Shown: positions 43,887-52,454, numbered from the stretch's first letter. The stretch: 64,000 nucleotides of DNA from Bordetella pertussis 18323 (GCF_000306945.1 NC_018518.1:1488001-1552000), one strand, 5' to 3'. A program made the numbers and translations. The notes: generated from the sequence alone by a model not told the origin.

Positions 43887-44669
43887 TCAGTCGAACGCCA
43901 GGGTGGCGATGACCGGCGCGTGGTCGGACGGCTGTTCGTTGGCGCGCGGCGCCTTGTCGATGACGCAGGCCACGCAGTGCGGCTTGAGCGCGTCGGACAG
44001 CAGCACATGGTCGATGCGCAGGCCGGCGTTGCGGCGGAACGCGAACTGGCGGTAGTCCCACCAGCTGAAGGATTTCTCGGGCTGCTCGAACAGGCGGAAG
44101 GAGTCGGTCAGGCCCAGGTCCAGCAGCGCGCGGAAGGCCGCGCGTTCGGGCTCGGAGACCAGCACCTGGCCTTCCCATTTCTCGGGGTTGTGCACGTCGG
44201 CGTCGGCCGGCGCGACGTTGTAGTCGCCCAGGATGGCCAGGCGCGGATAGGTGCGCATTTCTTCCTCGAGCCAGTCGCGCAGGCCGTCGAACCAGGCCAG
44301 CTTGTAGACGTACTTGTCGCTGTCGACCGACTGGCCGTTGGGGCAATAGGCGCAGATCACGCGCACGTCGCCGGCCGGGCTGGGCAGGGTCACGGCCAGG
44401 ATGCGCTGCTGCGGGTCTTCGTAGCGCGGGTTGTTGCGCACCAGCGCGAAGCCGGGCTCGCGCGAGATGATGGCCACGCCGTTATAGGTCTTCTGGCCGG
44501 CCCAGGCGGCGTGGTAGCCGGCCTCGGTAAAGGCGTCGAGCGGGAATTTGTCGTCGGTCAGCTTGAGTTCCTGGATGCACAGCGCATCGACCGGATTGGC
44601 GGCCAGCCAGTCCAGCACCTGCGGCAGGCGCACATTCAGGGAGTTGACGTTCCAAGTCGCGAGTTTCAC
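43887..44669 (-). CDS. xthA: Exodeoxyribonuclease III
   Basis: 260 aa. It is a DNA repair AP endonuclease / 3'-5' exonuclease. The exonuclease-endonuclease-phosphatase signatures are MKLATWNVNSLNVRLPQVLD, CIQELKLTDDKFPL (metal-binding Glu), GDYNVAPADADVHNP, RNAGLRIDHVLLSD and PSDHAPVIATL (catalytic Asp-His). Length and motifs are normal. Confidence 0.95.
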   Translation of the reverse strand: MKLATWNVNSLNVRLPQVLDWLAANPVDALCIQELKLTDDKFPLDAFTEAGYHAAWAGQKTYNGVAIISREPGFALVRNNPRYEDPQQRILAVTLPSPAGDVRVICAYCPNGQSVDSDKYVYKLAWFDGLRDWLEEEMRTYPRLAILGDYNVAPADADVHNPEKWEGQVLVSEPERAAFRALLDLGLTDSFRLFEQPEKSFSWWDYRQFAFRRNAGLRIDHVLLSDALKPHCVACVIDKAPRANEQPSDHAPVIATLAFD

Positions 44670-44738
44670 GGGTTCTCACTGCAAAAGTTCGGCCAACGGC
44701 GGATTTTCGCAGATTTGGGCCAGGCGGGCAGGAAACGC

Positions 44739-45185
44739 TCAGCGCAACGCGTCGATGTAGTACATCCCCTTGGCCAGCAACACGATCGCCACGACGTGGC
44801 AGAACACGCTCAGGTGCAGCCGCCGCGAACGCCGGCCGCGCAATTGGCCGCGCCGGCGCCAGCGCATGGCGGCGGCGAAATGGCCCAGGACGCTGAGCGC
44901 CAGCACGATCTTCAGGCTGAGTAGCAGGCCGAAGCTGCTGGCCAGCGGCTGTTCGAGCGCGCCGCGGTGCTGCCAGGCCATGCCGATGCCGGCGCCGAAC
45001 AGCGCCAGCAGCACCCACGGCATGATGGCGCGGGCGCGGTTGCCGATGCCGCGCTCGACCGCGTTCATGGCTTCGCGCGGCACTTGCCGCCGCACGCTTT
45101 CGAGGATGAGGACTTCGAAGAAGACGGTGCCGATGAAGACGAAGGCGGCCAGCAGGTGCAGGGCCAGCAGGATGGGGTAGGTCAT
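44739..45185 (-). CDS. Small membrane protein (CopD-like) in the NO operon
   Basis: 148 aa with four hydrophobic segments: ILLALHLLAAFVFIGTVFFE (with His), AIMPWVLLALFGAGIGMAW, SFGLLLSLKIVLALSVLGHF, and VFCHVVAIVLLAKGMYYID. The pattern, with conserved His in helices 1, 3 and 4, resembles CopD/DUF-type haem or copper membrane proteins. Its ATG overlaps the NnrS stop (ATGA), so it is the third gene of the globin-nnrS operon. Confidence 0.75.
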   Translation of the reverse strand: MTYPILLALHLLAAFVFIGTVFFEVLILESVRRQVPREAMNAVERGIGNRARAIMPWVLLALFGAGIGMAWQHRGALEQPLASSFGLLLSLKIVLALSVLGHFAAAMRWRRRGQLRGRRSRRLHLSVFCHVVAIVLLAKGMYYIDALR

Positions 45186-46408
45186 GGGCGGGACCGCACG
45201 GGCGTGGCGGCGGCGGTTGGTGCGCGCAGGCGCGGGCGCACCAGCAGGGGCGCGAAACGCCACAGGTACAGGACGAACGCCAGCACCCAGGCGGCGGTGG
45301 CGCCGTGCAGCGCGGCCAGGGTGTGCGGGCCGGGCCAGAGGGCGGCCAGGCGCAGCGCGGCCGCGCCGATGACCAGGAGGTAGCAGGCGAGCATGAGGCG
45401 GTCGGTGCGCAGCGGCCGGCCCAGGTGGCCCAGGGCGGTGCGGGTGATTATGCCGATGATGAGCAGGCCGAAGCCGGCCATGCCGATGACGTGCGCAGGC
45501 CACGCGGCGCGCGCGATGCCGCCCGCCGCGCTTGCCGCCGCCACCAGCAGGCCGGCGGCCAGGCCCAGGTAGCCGGCGTACAGGATCCACAGCAGGGGCA
45601 CGCCGCGCGTGGCCCAGGGGCGCCAGGACAGCCATTGCGCCAGCGCGATCAGGCCGGCCGCGGCCAGCGCCACGGCGGTCAGCGCGCCGGCCTGCGCCAG
45701 CGTCGCCGCCACGGCGACCAGGCCGGCGGCCAGTTGCCATTGGCCGCTGCGCGTATGCATGGGGATCTGCAGGCCGGCGATGGCGCGCATGGCGAAAAAG
45801 GGAATGATGCGGCGCGCGATCAGCAGGGCGATCACGGCCATGCACAGCAGGCCCGCGTTGAAGCGCTGCAGCAGCAAGGGGTAGTCGCCGGCGCGGGCGG
45901 CCAGCAGATACAGGGCGTCGGCCGCGCCCAGCCCCAGTACCAGCAAGGGCACGCCGTCGTTGCGCCGGCTGGCGCCGCGCCGGTAGATGGCCCGGCCCAG
46001 CGCGGCCGCGGCCCAGGCGAAGAACAGCAGCTCGCAGGCCACGCCGGTCCAGAAGGCGGCCATGCCCGGCAGCAGGAAGGCGGCGCGGGCCGCCAGCCAC
46101 AGCGCGGCCAGCGCGGCCAGCGGCGCGCCGCGCAGCGGGTTGACGCCGGTCCAGGTGGCCGCGGCGGTCAGCAGGAAGCCCACCGCGATGGCGCCGATGA
46201 AGCCCCACAGCATTTCATGCGCATGCCAGATGACGCCCGCCATGGCGCCACCCAGCCACTGCGGCGCGCCGATCCACAGCGCCACCGACAGCGCGCCCCA
46301 GGCCGCGCCCACCAGGTAGAGCGGACGAAAGCCCAGTTCCAGGAAGGCGCGCCATTGCGGCGCGGCGCGTGCGGCGGCGGGCTCGTCGATTTGCAGCAGT
46401 TCAGCCAT
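45182..46408 (-). CDS. nnrS: NnrS family protein
   Basis: 408 aa with about 12 membrane helices. NnrS signatures are FRPLYLVGAAWGALSVALWI near the start, WHAHEMLWGFIGAIAVGFLLTA (haem/copper-ligand His), FNAGLLCMAVIALLIARRIIPFFAMR and a His near the C-terminal helices (WPAHVIGMAGFG). NnrS is an inner-membrane haem-copper protein that protects against nitric oxide and is usually controlled by NsrR or NnrR. It overlaps the globin gene by 8 bp and the next gene by 4 bp. Confidence 0.93.
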   Translation of the reverse strand: MAELLQIDEPAAARAAPQWRAFLELGFRPLYLVGAAWGALSVALWIGAPQWLGGAMAGVIWHAHEMLWGFIGAIAVGFLLTAAATWTGVNPLRGAPLAALAALWLAARAAFLLPGMAAFWTGVACELLFFAWAAAALGRAIYRRGASRRNDGVPLLVLGLGAADALYLLAARAGDYPLLLQRFNAGLLCMAVIALLIARRIIPFFAMRAIAGLQIPMHTRSGQWQLAAGLVAVAATLAQAGALTAVALAAAGLIALAQWLSWRPWATRGVPLLWILYAGYLGLAAGLLVAAASAAGGIARAAWPAHVIGMAGFGLLIIGIITRTALGHLGRPLRTDRLMLACYLLVIGAAALRLAALWPGPHTLAALHGATAAWVLAFVLYLWRFAPLLVRPRLRAPTAAATPVRSRP

Positions 46409-46805
46409 GGGCGAGGTCCGTGGGGGCCTGGTCGGGGCTGCGGTGCAGCTGATAGCCGTACCACAGGCTTTGCGCGATGCGGCCGGCCATCAGGCAGGCC
46501 TGTTCGGCCATGGCCTGGTTGGGCTGCGCCGCGGCGGTGGCGCGAAACAGCCGCAGCCAGCGCTCGAACAGGCCCGCGTGCAGGCCGGGCAGGGCCACGT
46601 GCCTGGGCATGGGCGTGCCGCGAAAGCGTCCGGTGCCGCGCAGTATCGACGACCAGAAGTCGACCAGCTTGGCGAGGTGGACGTCCCAGTCGTCGACATG
46701 GGTGTTGAAGATCGGTCCCAACTCGGCGTCGCGCCGCACTTCGGCGTAGAACTGGTGCACCAGTTGCGTGATGTCTTCTTCGGTACAGAGATCGGGCGCG
46801 CCCAC
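46401..46805 (-). CDS. Group III truncated haemoglobin
   Basis: 134 aa from a GTG start at 46803-46805, preceded by AGGAG at 9 bp. The short 2-on-2 globin has ITQLVHQFYAEVRRDAELGP (B10 Tyr), a W-F pair in KLVDFWSSILRGTGRF, and the proximal His in MPRHVALPGLHAGLFERWL, matching group III (Ctb-type) proteins. It binds O2/NO in the cytoplasm. It leads the operon with nnrS, directly behind an NsrR-type palindrome, supporting an NO-detoxification role. Confidence 0.9.
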   Translation of the reverse strand: MGAPDLCTEEDITQLVHQFYAEVRRDAELGPIFNTHVDDWDVHLAKLVDFWSSILRGTGRFRGTPMPRHVALPGLHAGLFERWLRLFRATAAAQPNQAMAEQACLMAGRIAQSLWYGYQLHRSPDQAPTDLAHG

Positions 46806-46824
46806 GAGGCCTCTCCTGCGGTTT

Positions 46825-46851
46825 ATAAGATGTATCTATAATACATCTTAT
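46825..46851. promoter_or_regulatory. NsrR-type nitric-oxide operator
   Basis: ATAAGATGTAT (46825-46835) and ATACATCTTAT (46841-46851) are perfect 11-bp inverted arms around CTATA. The inner 23 bp fits the known NsrR motif of two AANATGYATTT-like 11-mers spaced by 1 bp, starting AAGATGTAT and ending ATACATCTT. It lies 20 bp upstream of the globin GTG and contains a TATTAT -10-like hexamer, as expected for a repressor site over a promoter. Confidence 0.8.
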
Positions 46852-46964
46852 GGCTTAGGCATGGGGAAGGAAAGGCTCGGGCCTTGACGCAGCGCAAGCG
46901 CGGCGCTTTCTCTTTTACACTGGGCCGACGGGCATGCGCCCGCGTATTCCGCAGCCCAGCCGCC

Positions 46965-47267
46965 ATGATCACGCCGCCAGACCATCCCCCCCGCATCGCC
47001 ATCCAGTATTGCACGCAGTGCCAGTGGCTGCTGCGCGCGGCCTGGATGGCGCAGGAGCTGCTTTCGACCTTCGGCGCCGACCTGGGCGAGGTGGCCCTGG
47101 TGCCCGGCACCGGCGGGGTGTTCCGCATCCACTACAACGGCGCGCCGCTGTGGGACCGCGAGGTCGACGGCGGCTTTCCCGAGGCCAAGGTGCTCAAGCA
47201 GCGGGTGCGCGACCATCTCGATCCGGGCCGTCCGCTCGGCCATATCGACGGCCGTCCCAAGCCCTAG
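46965..47267 (+). CDS. Rdx (SelW/SelT/SelH-like) family protein
   Basis: 100 aa. The N-terminal RIAIQYCTQCQWLLRAAWMAQEL carries the CxxC redox motif, and FRIHYNGAPLWDREVDGGFPEAKVLKQRVRD is the rest of the thioredoxin-like Rdx fold. Function is unknown; a redox role is assumed. The TAG stop at 47265-47267 lies in the CTAG target of IS481 copy 4. The convergent gene on the other side of the element also ends in that CTAG, so this is likely the native stop. Confidence 0.88.
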   Translation: MITPPDHPPRIAIQYCTQCQWLLRAAWMAQELLSTFGADLGEVALVPGTGGVFRIHYNGAPLWDREVDGGFPEAKVLKQRVRDHLDPGRPLGHIDGRPKP

Positions 47268-48214
47268 GTGTGAACTGTCAATAGGTTGTATTCGTCCAGG
47301 TTGAGTCTGGAGATGGGTACAGCGCGCCCGATGCCTTGGTGGGGTCGATGCCAGTTGTAGTGGTGTAGCCAGGATTTCATGGCATCGGCTCGGTGTTGGG
47401 AGTTCTGGTAGGTGTGAGCGTAAGCCCACTCACGCAAGGCCGACTGGATGAAGCGTTCGGCCTTGCCATTGGTCTGTGGGCGGTAAGGTCGGGTAAAGCG
47501 GTGCTTGATGCCCAGCTCATGGCACAGCGCGGCGAAGGCGCGGCTGCGAAAGGCCGAGCCATTGTCGGTGAGCAAGCGCTGGATGGTCACGCCCAGGCGC
47601 TGGTAGTAGGCCACTGCGTCCTTGAGGAACTGGACGGCGCTGGGGAAGCGCTCGTCGGGGTGGATGTCGGTGAAGGCCACGCGGGCGTGGTCATCGATGG
47701 CCACGAAGACGAAGTCCCAGCCGGCCCCCTCAACGGTATCGCGTCGGTTGCCCGTGACCCGGTGGCCAGGGCGCTGGATACGTCCCAGCTTCTTGATGTC
47801 GATGTGCAGCAGATCGCCGGGGGCCTGATGCTCGTAGCGCACCACCGGCTCGGCCGGCTCCAGGTCGGCCAGGTGCGACAGACCGGCGCGGGCCAGGACG
47901 CGGCTGACGGTGCTGGCTGACACGCCCAGCGCCTGGGCGATGCGCGCTTGGGTCAGCCGCTTGCGGCGCAGCTCCACGATAGCCAGCGCCTTGGCCGGCG
48001 CAATCGCTCGGGGCGAGACCGTCGGGCGCGAGGACGCATCGGCCAAGCCCGCCTGGCCCTGAGCCAGGAAGCGGCCCAGCCATTTGCGCACAGTCGGCGC
48101 GGTGACCCCATAGGCGCGGGCCGCTTCAGGCACACAAACTTGATGGGCGATCAATTGCTGGACCATTTCGAGTCGACGTAGGAAGGTCAATCGGGCATGC
48201 TTATGGGTGTTCAT
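47264..48214 (-). CDS. IS481 transposase (copy 4)
   Basis: 316 aa, two HTHs and DDE residues D139, D217, E253 intact. It ends TVHT with its TAG stop in the flanking target, shared on the other strand with the stop of the Rdx gene. Confidence 0.96.
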   Translation of the reverse strand: MNTHKHARLTFLRRLEMVQQLIAHQVCVPEAARAYGVTAPTVRKWLGRFLAQGQAGLADASSRPTVSPRAIAPAKALAIVELRRKRLTQARIAQALGVSASTVSRVLARAGLSHLADLEPAEPVVRYEHQAPGDLLHIDIKKLGRIQRPGHRVTGNRRDTVEGAGWDFVFVAIDDHARVAFTDIHPDERFPSAVQFLKDAVAYYQRLGVTIQRLLTDNGSAFRSRAFAALCHELGIKHRFTRPYRPQTNGKAERFIQSALREWAYAHTYQNSQHRADAMKSWLHHYNWHRPHQGIGRAVPISRLNLDEYNLLTVHT

Positions 48215-48311
48215 CCGGCCGGGCTCCTTGAGTGAACTGGGGGGGTGGCGATTTCCAGTTTCTCAAATCCGGTTCGGATGAACCATGCATACAACCTATT
48301 GAATCTTCACA
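47269..48311 (-). mobile_element. IS481 copy 4
   Basis: 1,043 bp in the same orientation as copy 1. Flanks are CCTAGG (47263-47268) and CCTAGC (48312-48317), sharing CCTAG. It is inserted in a CTAG that served as stop codon for both convergent neighbours. Confidence 0.96.
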
Positions 48312-48312
48312 C

Positions 48313-49384
48313 CTAGCCGTCGCGCCCGCGTCCGCCGCCGTTGCCGCGCTCGCCCGGGCCGCGTTCGGCCTTGCCCCCGCCGTCCTGGCGGCCAGGCGCG
48401 CGCGGCTGCGAGGCGGCGCGCTCTGCCTGGGGGCGCGATTCGGCGCGCGGCGCCGGCGCGGGGCGCGATGACCGCTCGGGAGGGCTGCCGGCGTCGCGCC
48501 GCGGTTCGGCCGGCCGCGCGCGCTCGGGGCGCGGCGCGTTGTGCTGGCGCGGGGCGCTTTCCTGGCGCGGCGTGCTTTGGTTGCGGCGGACGTTTTCCTG
48601 GCGGGTATTTTCCTGGCGCGCGCCGGCCTGGCGCGGGACGCTGTCCGGGCTGGGGCGCGCGTCCCGGCGCGGCGCGGAAACATCGCCGGCGCGCGCCGCC
48701 GTCGAATTGGGCGCGGTCACGGCCGGCCTGGCGGGCGTGGTCGCGTTGCATGTCGGTGGGCGGCGTGTGGCGCTCGCGCGCGGCGGCCATCTCGCGCGGG
48801 TCGGCGCGCCGCTGGATGCCGCGCGGTCCGCCGTGGTAGCCGACGCGGCTCCTGTCGATGTGCTGGACGACCACCCTGCGTTCGTAGACGTGGGTGACGC
48901 GCGTGATGTTCACATTGGTGACGGCGCGGTTGTAATAGAAGCGGTCGCGGTTTCAGTAGCCGCCTACGTAGCCGAAGCCGATGTAGCCATAGCCGTAGTT
49001 GATGCCGCCGTAAAAGCCGATGTGCGGACCCCAATAGCCGCGCCGCCACCGGTAGTAGCCGGCATCGTAGGCCCAGTAGCCCGGCGTCCACAACGCGCCC
49101 GGGTAGGGCGCCAGCATCCAGACGCCGGGCACCCAGTAGAACCCCAGGGCGTTGAGCGCCCAATAGCCCGGCACCCAGATGTAGCCGTCGCCCGGCACGG
49201 GCGGTTGCTGGTAGACCGGCAGGGGCGGCGGGGCCTCGCGGGCCACTTCGACGGGGGCCAGGTTGGCGCCGGCGGGCTCGTCGTAGGCCGGTTCAGGGTC
49301 GTAGCCGACCTGCGCCAGGGCAGGTGGCGTACTCACGCCCAGGGCCAGGGCCAGGGCGGCGAGAGGGGCTTTGGCAGTATGCAT
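48313..49384 (-). pseudogene. YXWGXW-repeat secreted protein, nonsense plus frameshift
   Basis: From the ATG at 49384: a signal peptide (LAALALALGVSTPPALAQ), a Pro-rich linker, and repeats of the YXWxPGYW type (YIWVPGYWALNALGFYW, YPGALWTPGYWAYDAGYYRW). A TGA at 48953-48955 replaces a residue after GYIGFGYVGGY, probably Trp. The same frame continues NRDRFYYNRAVTNVNITRVT. A second lesion, one extra base near 48722-48727, moves the Gln/Arg/Pro-rich tail (SVPRQAGARQENTRQENVRR onward) to another frame ending in TAG at the IS481 junction. Two independent breaks indicate an old pseudogene. Confidence 0.8.
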
Positions 49385-49510
49385 GGCAATCCGCCGCGAG
49401 CGGCGTCCATAAATCCCGATGTCAGGATTAGGCCGTCGTTTCGGCCTTGGGGTTCGCCAGCGTAACGGGTTGGAAACACAACAAGCGTGACAGTTGATTA
49501 CCAAGCGTCC

Positions 49511-49540
49511 AAAAAAACAGGGCCGCCCGAGGCGGCCCTG
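49511..49540 (-). terminator. Rho-independent terminator of the DoxX gene
   Basis: CAGGGCCGCC and GGCGGCCCTG form a perfect 10-bp stem around CGA, followed on the minus strand by seven T (49511-49517). It lies 26 bp beyond the DoxX stop. Confidence 0.9.
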
Positions 49541-49565
49541 CGATCGCGGCGCGGCGGCGCGGCGC

Positions 49566-49970
49566 TCAGTTCCAGCGACCGCCCGACCCGGCCAGGCTGA
49601 AGCGGCCCGCGCCCATGAAGGCCAGGGCGAGCGCGCCGAACAGGAACATGCCCTGCAGCTCCAGGGCCCAGCCGCCGGTGTTGCTGATGGAGAACAGTTG
49701 GCCCATGTGGGCCAGCAGAATGGCCACCACCATGTTGAGCACGACCAGCAGGGCGCCCAGGCGGCAATAGATGCCCAGGATGATCAGCAGGGGGCCGACG
49801 ATTTCGCCGACGTAGGCGAAGTAGGCGAGGAAACCGGGCAAGCCATGCGAAGACAGCATGCCGGCGATGCCGCCCACGCCGCTGCTCAGTTTGGCCAGAC
49901 CGTGCATGATGACCAGAATGCCCAGCGCAAGGCGAAGAATCAGCTTGCCGGCGTCGTCAGATTTAATCAT
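49566..49970 (-). CDS. DoxX family membrane protein
   Basis: 134 aa with four membrane helices. DoxX signatures are LILRLALGILVIMHGLAKL, GGIAGMLSSHGLPGFLAYFAYVGEI and GPLLIILGIYCRLGALLVVLNM. DoxX-like proteins sit in the inner membrane and have been tied to redox or thiol homeostasis; the role here is unknown. Single-gene unit with its own terminator. Confidence 0.9.
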   Translation of the reverse strand: MIKSDDAGKLILRLALGILVIMHGLAKLSSGVGGIAGMLSSHGLPGFLAYFAYVGEIVGPLLIILGIYCRLGALLVVLNMVVAILLAHMGQLFSISNTGGWALELQGMFLFGALALAFMGAGRFSLAGSGGRWN

Positions 49971-50174
49971 GGGGATCTCTATGTTCCAGAAGTTGATCGG
50001 CGTACAGAAGCGTAAGGGGCAAGAAAAAGAGTTGGGAAAACTTCCTTACAAGCGCGCTAATTATTGCAAATTCCGCACAGAATACAAGAGTAAATAGGTA
50101 GGATAAAGTTGCCGGAATGGGACGCGAGCCCGTGGCGAGAATCGGGCGCCCCGCAGCCTGGCAGGAGGAATGCG

Positions 50175-51212
50175 ATGAAGCGACCTACCTCGAAAGCCGC
50201 GCGCCCGAGCGTGGTGCCGCCTTACTTGCTGGACCGGCTGGCGCAGGCGGCCGACGCGCGGCTGAGCGCGCGCGCCGTCAACACCTTGCGCATCGACACC
50301 AGCCAGCGCGCCGTGCGGCTTGCCGCGCCGCCGGCGCCCGCGTCCGCGCGCCCGCCCGGGCAGGTCGACAGGCAGGTGCACGATGCCGGCGGCGGCCTGC
50401 AATTGCCGGGCGCGCTGGTGCGGTCCGAAGGGCAGCCCGCGCATGCCGACGTGGCGGTCAACGAGGCTTACGATCATCTGGGCGCGACCTATGCGCTGTT
50501 CTGGCAGGCCTACGGCCGCCATTCGCTCGATGGCGCGGGGCGGGCGCTGGTGGCCAGCGTGCACTATGGCGAGGAATACGACAACGCGTTCTGGAACGGC
50601 GCGCAGATGGTGTTCGGCGACGGCGACGGCGACGTGTTCAACCGCTTCACCATCGCGGTCGATATCGTCGCCCACGAACTGACGCACGGGGTGATCGACC
50701 ACGAAGGCGGCCTGCGCTACGAAGGCCAGTCGGGCGCGTTGAACGAATCCCTGTGCGATGTGTTCGGTTCGCTGGCCAAGCAGCATGTGGCGGGCCAGCG
50801 CGCCGACCAGGCGGACTGGCTGATCGGGGCGGGGCTGTTCACCGCCAAGGTGCGGGCGCGCGCGCTGCGCTCGATGGCGCAGCCCGGCAGCGCCTACGAC
50901 GATCCCCTGCTGGGCCGCGACCCGCAGCCGGGACACATGCGGGACTTCGTGCAGACCGGCGAGGACAATGGCGGCGTGCATATCAATTCCGGCATTCCCA
51001 ACCGTGCATTCCATCTGGCCGCCACCGCGCTGGGCGGCCATGCCTGGGAGGTGGCCGGCCGGATCTGGTACGACACCTTGCGCCTGCCGGCGCTGACGCC
51101 GCAGGCCGATTTCGCCCTGTTCGCGCGCCTGTCGGTGGAACAGGCCGGCCGCCATGGCGCGGCCCAGGCGGCGGTGCGGCAGGCCTGGACCGATGTAGGG
51201 GTACTGACATGA
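50175..51212 (+). CDS. Protealysin-like M4 metalloprotease
   Basis: 345 aa. The short propeptide has the PPxxL-type motif (VVPPYLLDRLA) known from protealysin-like precursors. Catalytic zinc residues are HELTH (H167, E168, H171) and E191 in GALNESLCDVFGSLAKQ; H269 is in NGGVHINSGIPNRAFHLAA. No signal peptide is visible, as in protealysins. The ATG at 50175 follows GGAGG. The stop overlaps the inhibitor gene by ATGA, so the two are cotranslated. Confidence 0.93.
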   Translation: MKRPTSKAARPSVVPPYLLDRLAQAADARLSARAVNTLRIDTSQRAVRLAAPPAPASARPPGQVDRQVHDAGGGLQLPGALVRSEGQPAHADVAVNEAYDHLGATYALFWQAYGRHSLDGAGRALVASVHYGEEYDNAFWNGAQMVFGDGDGDVFNRFTIAVDIVAHELTHGVIDHEGGLRYEGQSGALNESLCDVFGSLAKQHVAGQRADQADWLIGAGLFTAKVRARALRSMAQPGSAYDDPLLGRDPQPGHMRDFVQTGEDNGGVHINSGIPNRAFHLAATALGGHAWEVAGRIWYDTLRLPALTPQADFALFARLSVEQAGRHGAAQAAVRQAWTDVGVLT

Positions 51213-51532
51213 TTGCGCTGCCATCGCTGGAGCAGGCCGCGGAAGTGCGCGTGTCGCGCCAAGGCGGCGTGGCGTTCGTGCTGGCCCTGGTCCGCACCCG
51301 GCGCTTCGAGCTGGGGGCGTGCTCGGCAACCCTGCGCGCGCAGATCGATGCCGCCCTGCACAGCGCGGCCGGACAGGCGCGCGATGCATGCGGGCAAGGA
51401 GACCAGCGCTATTTTCGCGTCGAGGTGCATTTTGGCGCCGGGTCGCGCGCCGAACCCTTGCGTTTCGACGTGCCCGAAGAGCTGGCGCCGCACGACCTGG
51501 TATGGCTGTGGCGCAGCGCGCCGGCGCGCTGA
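51209..51532 (+). CDS. Emfourin-type protealysin inhibitor
   Basis: 107 aa. It is small and leaderless, with VRVSRQGGVAFVLALVRTRRFELG and RYFRVEVHFGAGSRAEPLRFDV. Emfourin, the protealysin inhibitor known from Serratia, is encoded directly downstream of the protease with the same spacing. The family call rests on that context plus general size and strand pattern. Confidence 0.75.
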   Translation: MIALPSLEQAAEVRVSRQGGVAFVLALVRTRRFELGACSATLRAQIDAALHSAAGQARDACGQGDQRYFRVEVHFGAGSRAEPLRFDVPEELAPHDLVWLWRSAPAR

Positions 51533-51534
51533 GC

Positions 51535-52422
51535 CTAGGCTTTATCGTTCCAGAATGACAGCGGCGGCGGCGCCGCCATGCCGGCGGCCAGGTTGTCGCG
51601 CATGTGGGCGGCCCGGCCGGTGCCGGGTATCGCGCAGGTGACCGCGGGATGGCTGAGCACGAACTTCAGCAACACTTGCGCCCAGCTGGTTGCGCCGATG
51701 TCGGCCGCCCAGGACGGCAGGGGCCGGCCGGCCAGGCGGCGCAGCAGGCCGCCGCCGCCAAACGGCCGGTTGACCAGCACCGCCACGCCACGGTCGGCGG
51801 CCAGCGGCAACAGGCGCTGCGCGGCCTGGCGGTCGTCCAGCGCATAGTTGATCTGCAGGAAGTCCAGCCGCTCGGCGCGCAGCACCGCCTCGACTTCGTC
51901 ATACGCGCTCGCCGTGTAATGGCTGATGCCGACGTAGCGGATGCGGCCGGCGGCCTGCCATTCGCGCAGCACCGGCAGGTGGGTGCGCCAGTCGAGCAGG
52001 TTGTGGATCTGCATGAGGTCGATGCGCTCGCCGCCCAGCTGGCGCAGCGACGCCTGCATTTGCGCCAGGCCGGCGGCGCGGCCGCTGGTCCACACCTTGG
52101 TGGCGACAAAGGCGCGCTGGCGCAGGCCGGCTTCGGCCAGCAGCCGGCCGGTGACGGCCTCGGCGCGTCCGTACATCGGGGAGCTGTCCAATACCGTGCC
52201 GCCGGCGGCGAACAAGGTCCGCACGACCTCGCCGAGGGCGTCGTACTCGGCCGAGGGCCGGGCGACGTCGAAACCGATGTAGGTTCCGCAGCCGATCACG
52301 GGCAGCGGGGAGCCGTCGGCCGGGACCGGCCGCGTCAGCAGACTGGGCGCGGCCGGCACGCGCGGGGCGGCCAGGCCGAGGGCAGCCGCGCCGGCCAGGC
52401 GCAGGAAGCGCGCCCGGCTCAT
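51535..52422 (-). CDS. Aldo/keto reductase family protein
   Basis: 295 aa. AKR residues are Asp/Tyr in TVLDSSPMYGRAEAV, Lys in RAFVATKVWTSG, His in DLMQIHNLLDWR, and the NADP segment CAIPGTGRAAHMRDNLAAGM. The N-terminus MSRARFLRLAGAAALGLAAP resembles a Tat-like export signal with an incomplete RR motif, so periplasmic location is possible. It is convergent with the inhibitor gene, 2 bp apart. Substrate unknown. Confidence 0.88.
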   Translation of the reverse strand: MSRARFLRLAGAAALGLAAPRVPAAPSLLTRPVPADGSPLPVIGCGTYIGFDVARPSAEYDALGEVVRTLFAAGGTVLDSSPMYGRAEAVTGRLLAEAGLRQRAFVATKVWTSGRAAGLAQMQASLRQLGGERIDLMQIHNLLDWRTHLPVLREWQAAGRIRYVGISHYTASAYDEVEAVLRAERLDFLQINYALDDRQAAQRLLPLAADRGVAVLVNRPFGGGGLLRRLAGRPLPSWAADIGATSWAQVLLKFVLSHPAVTCAIPGTGRAAHMRDNLAAGMAAPPPLSFWNDKA

Positions 52423-52454
52423 GGGCAGGTACTCGGCCGGGCGGGGCGCGGGAC

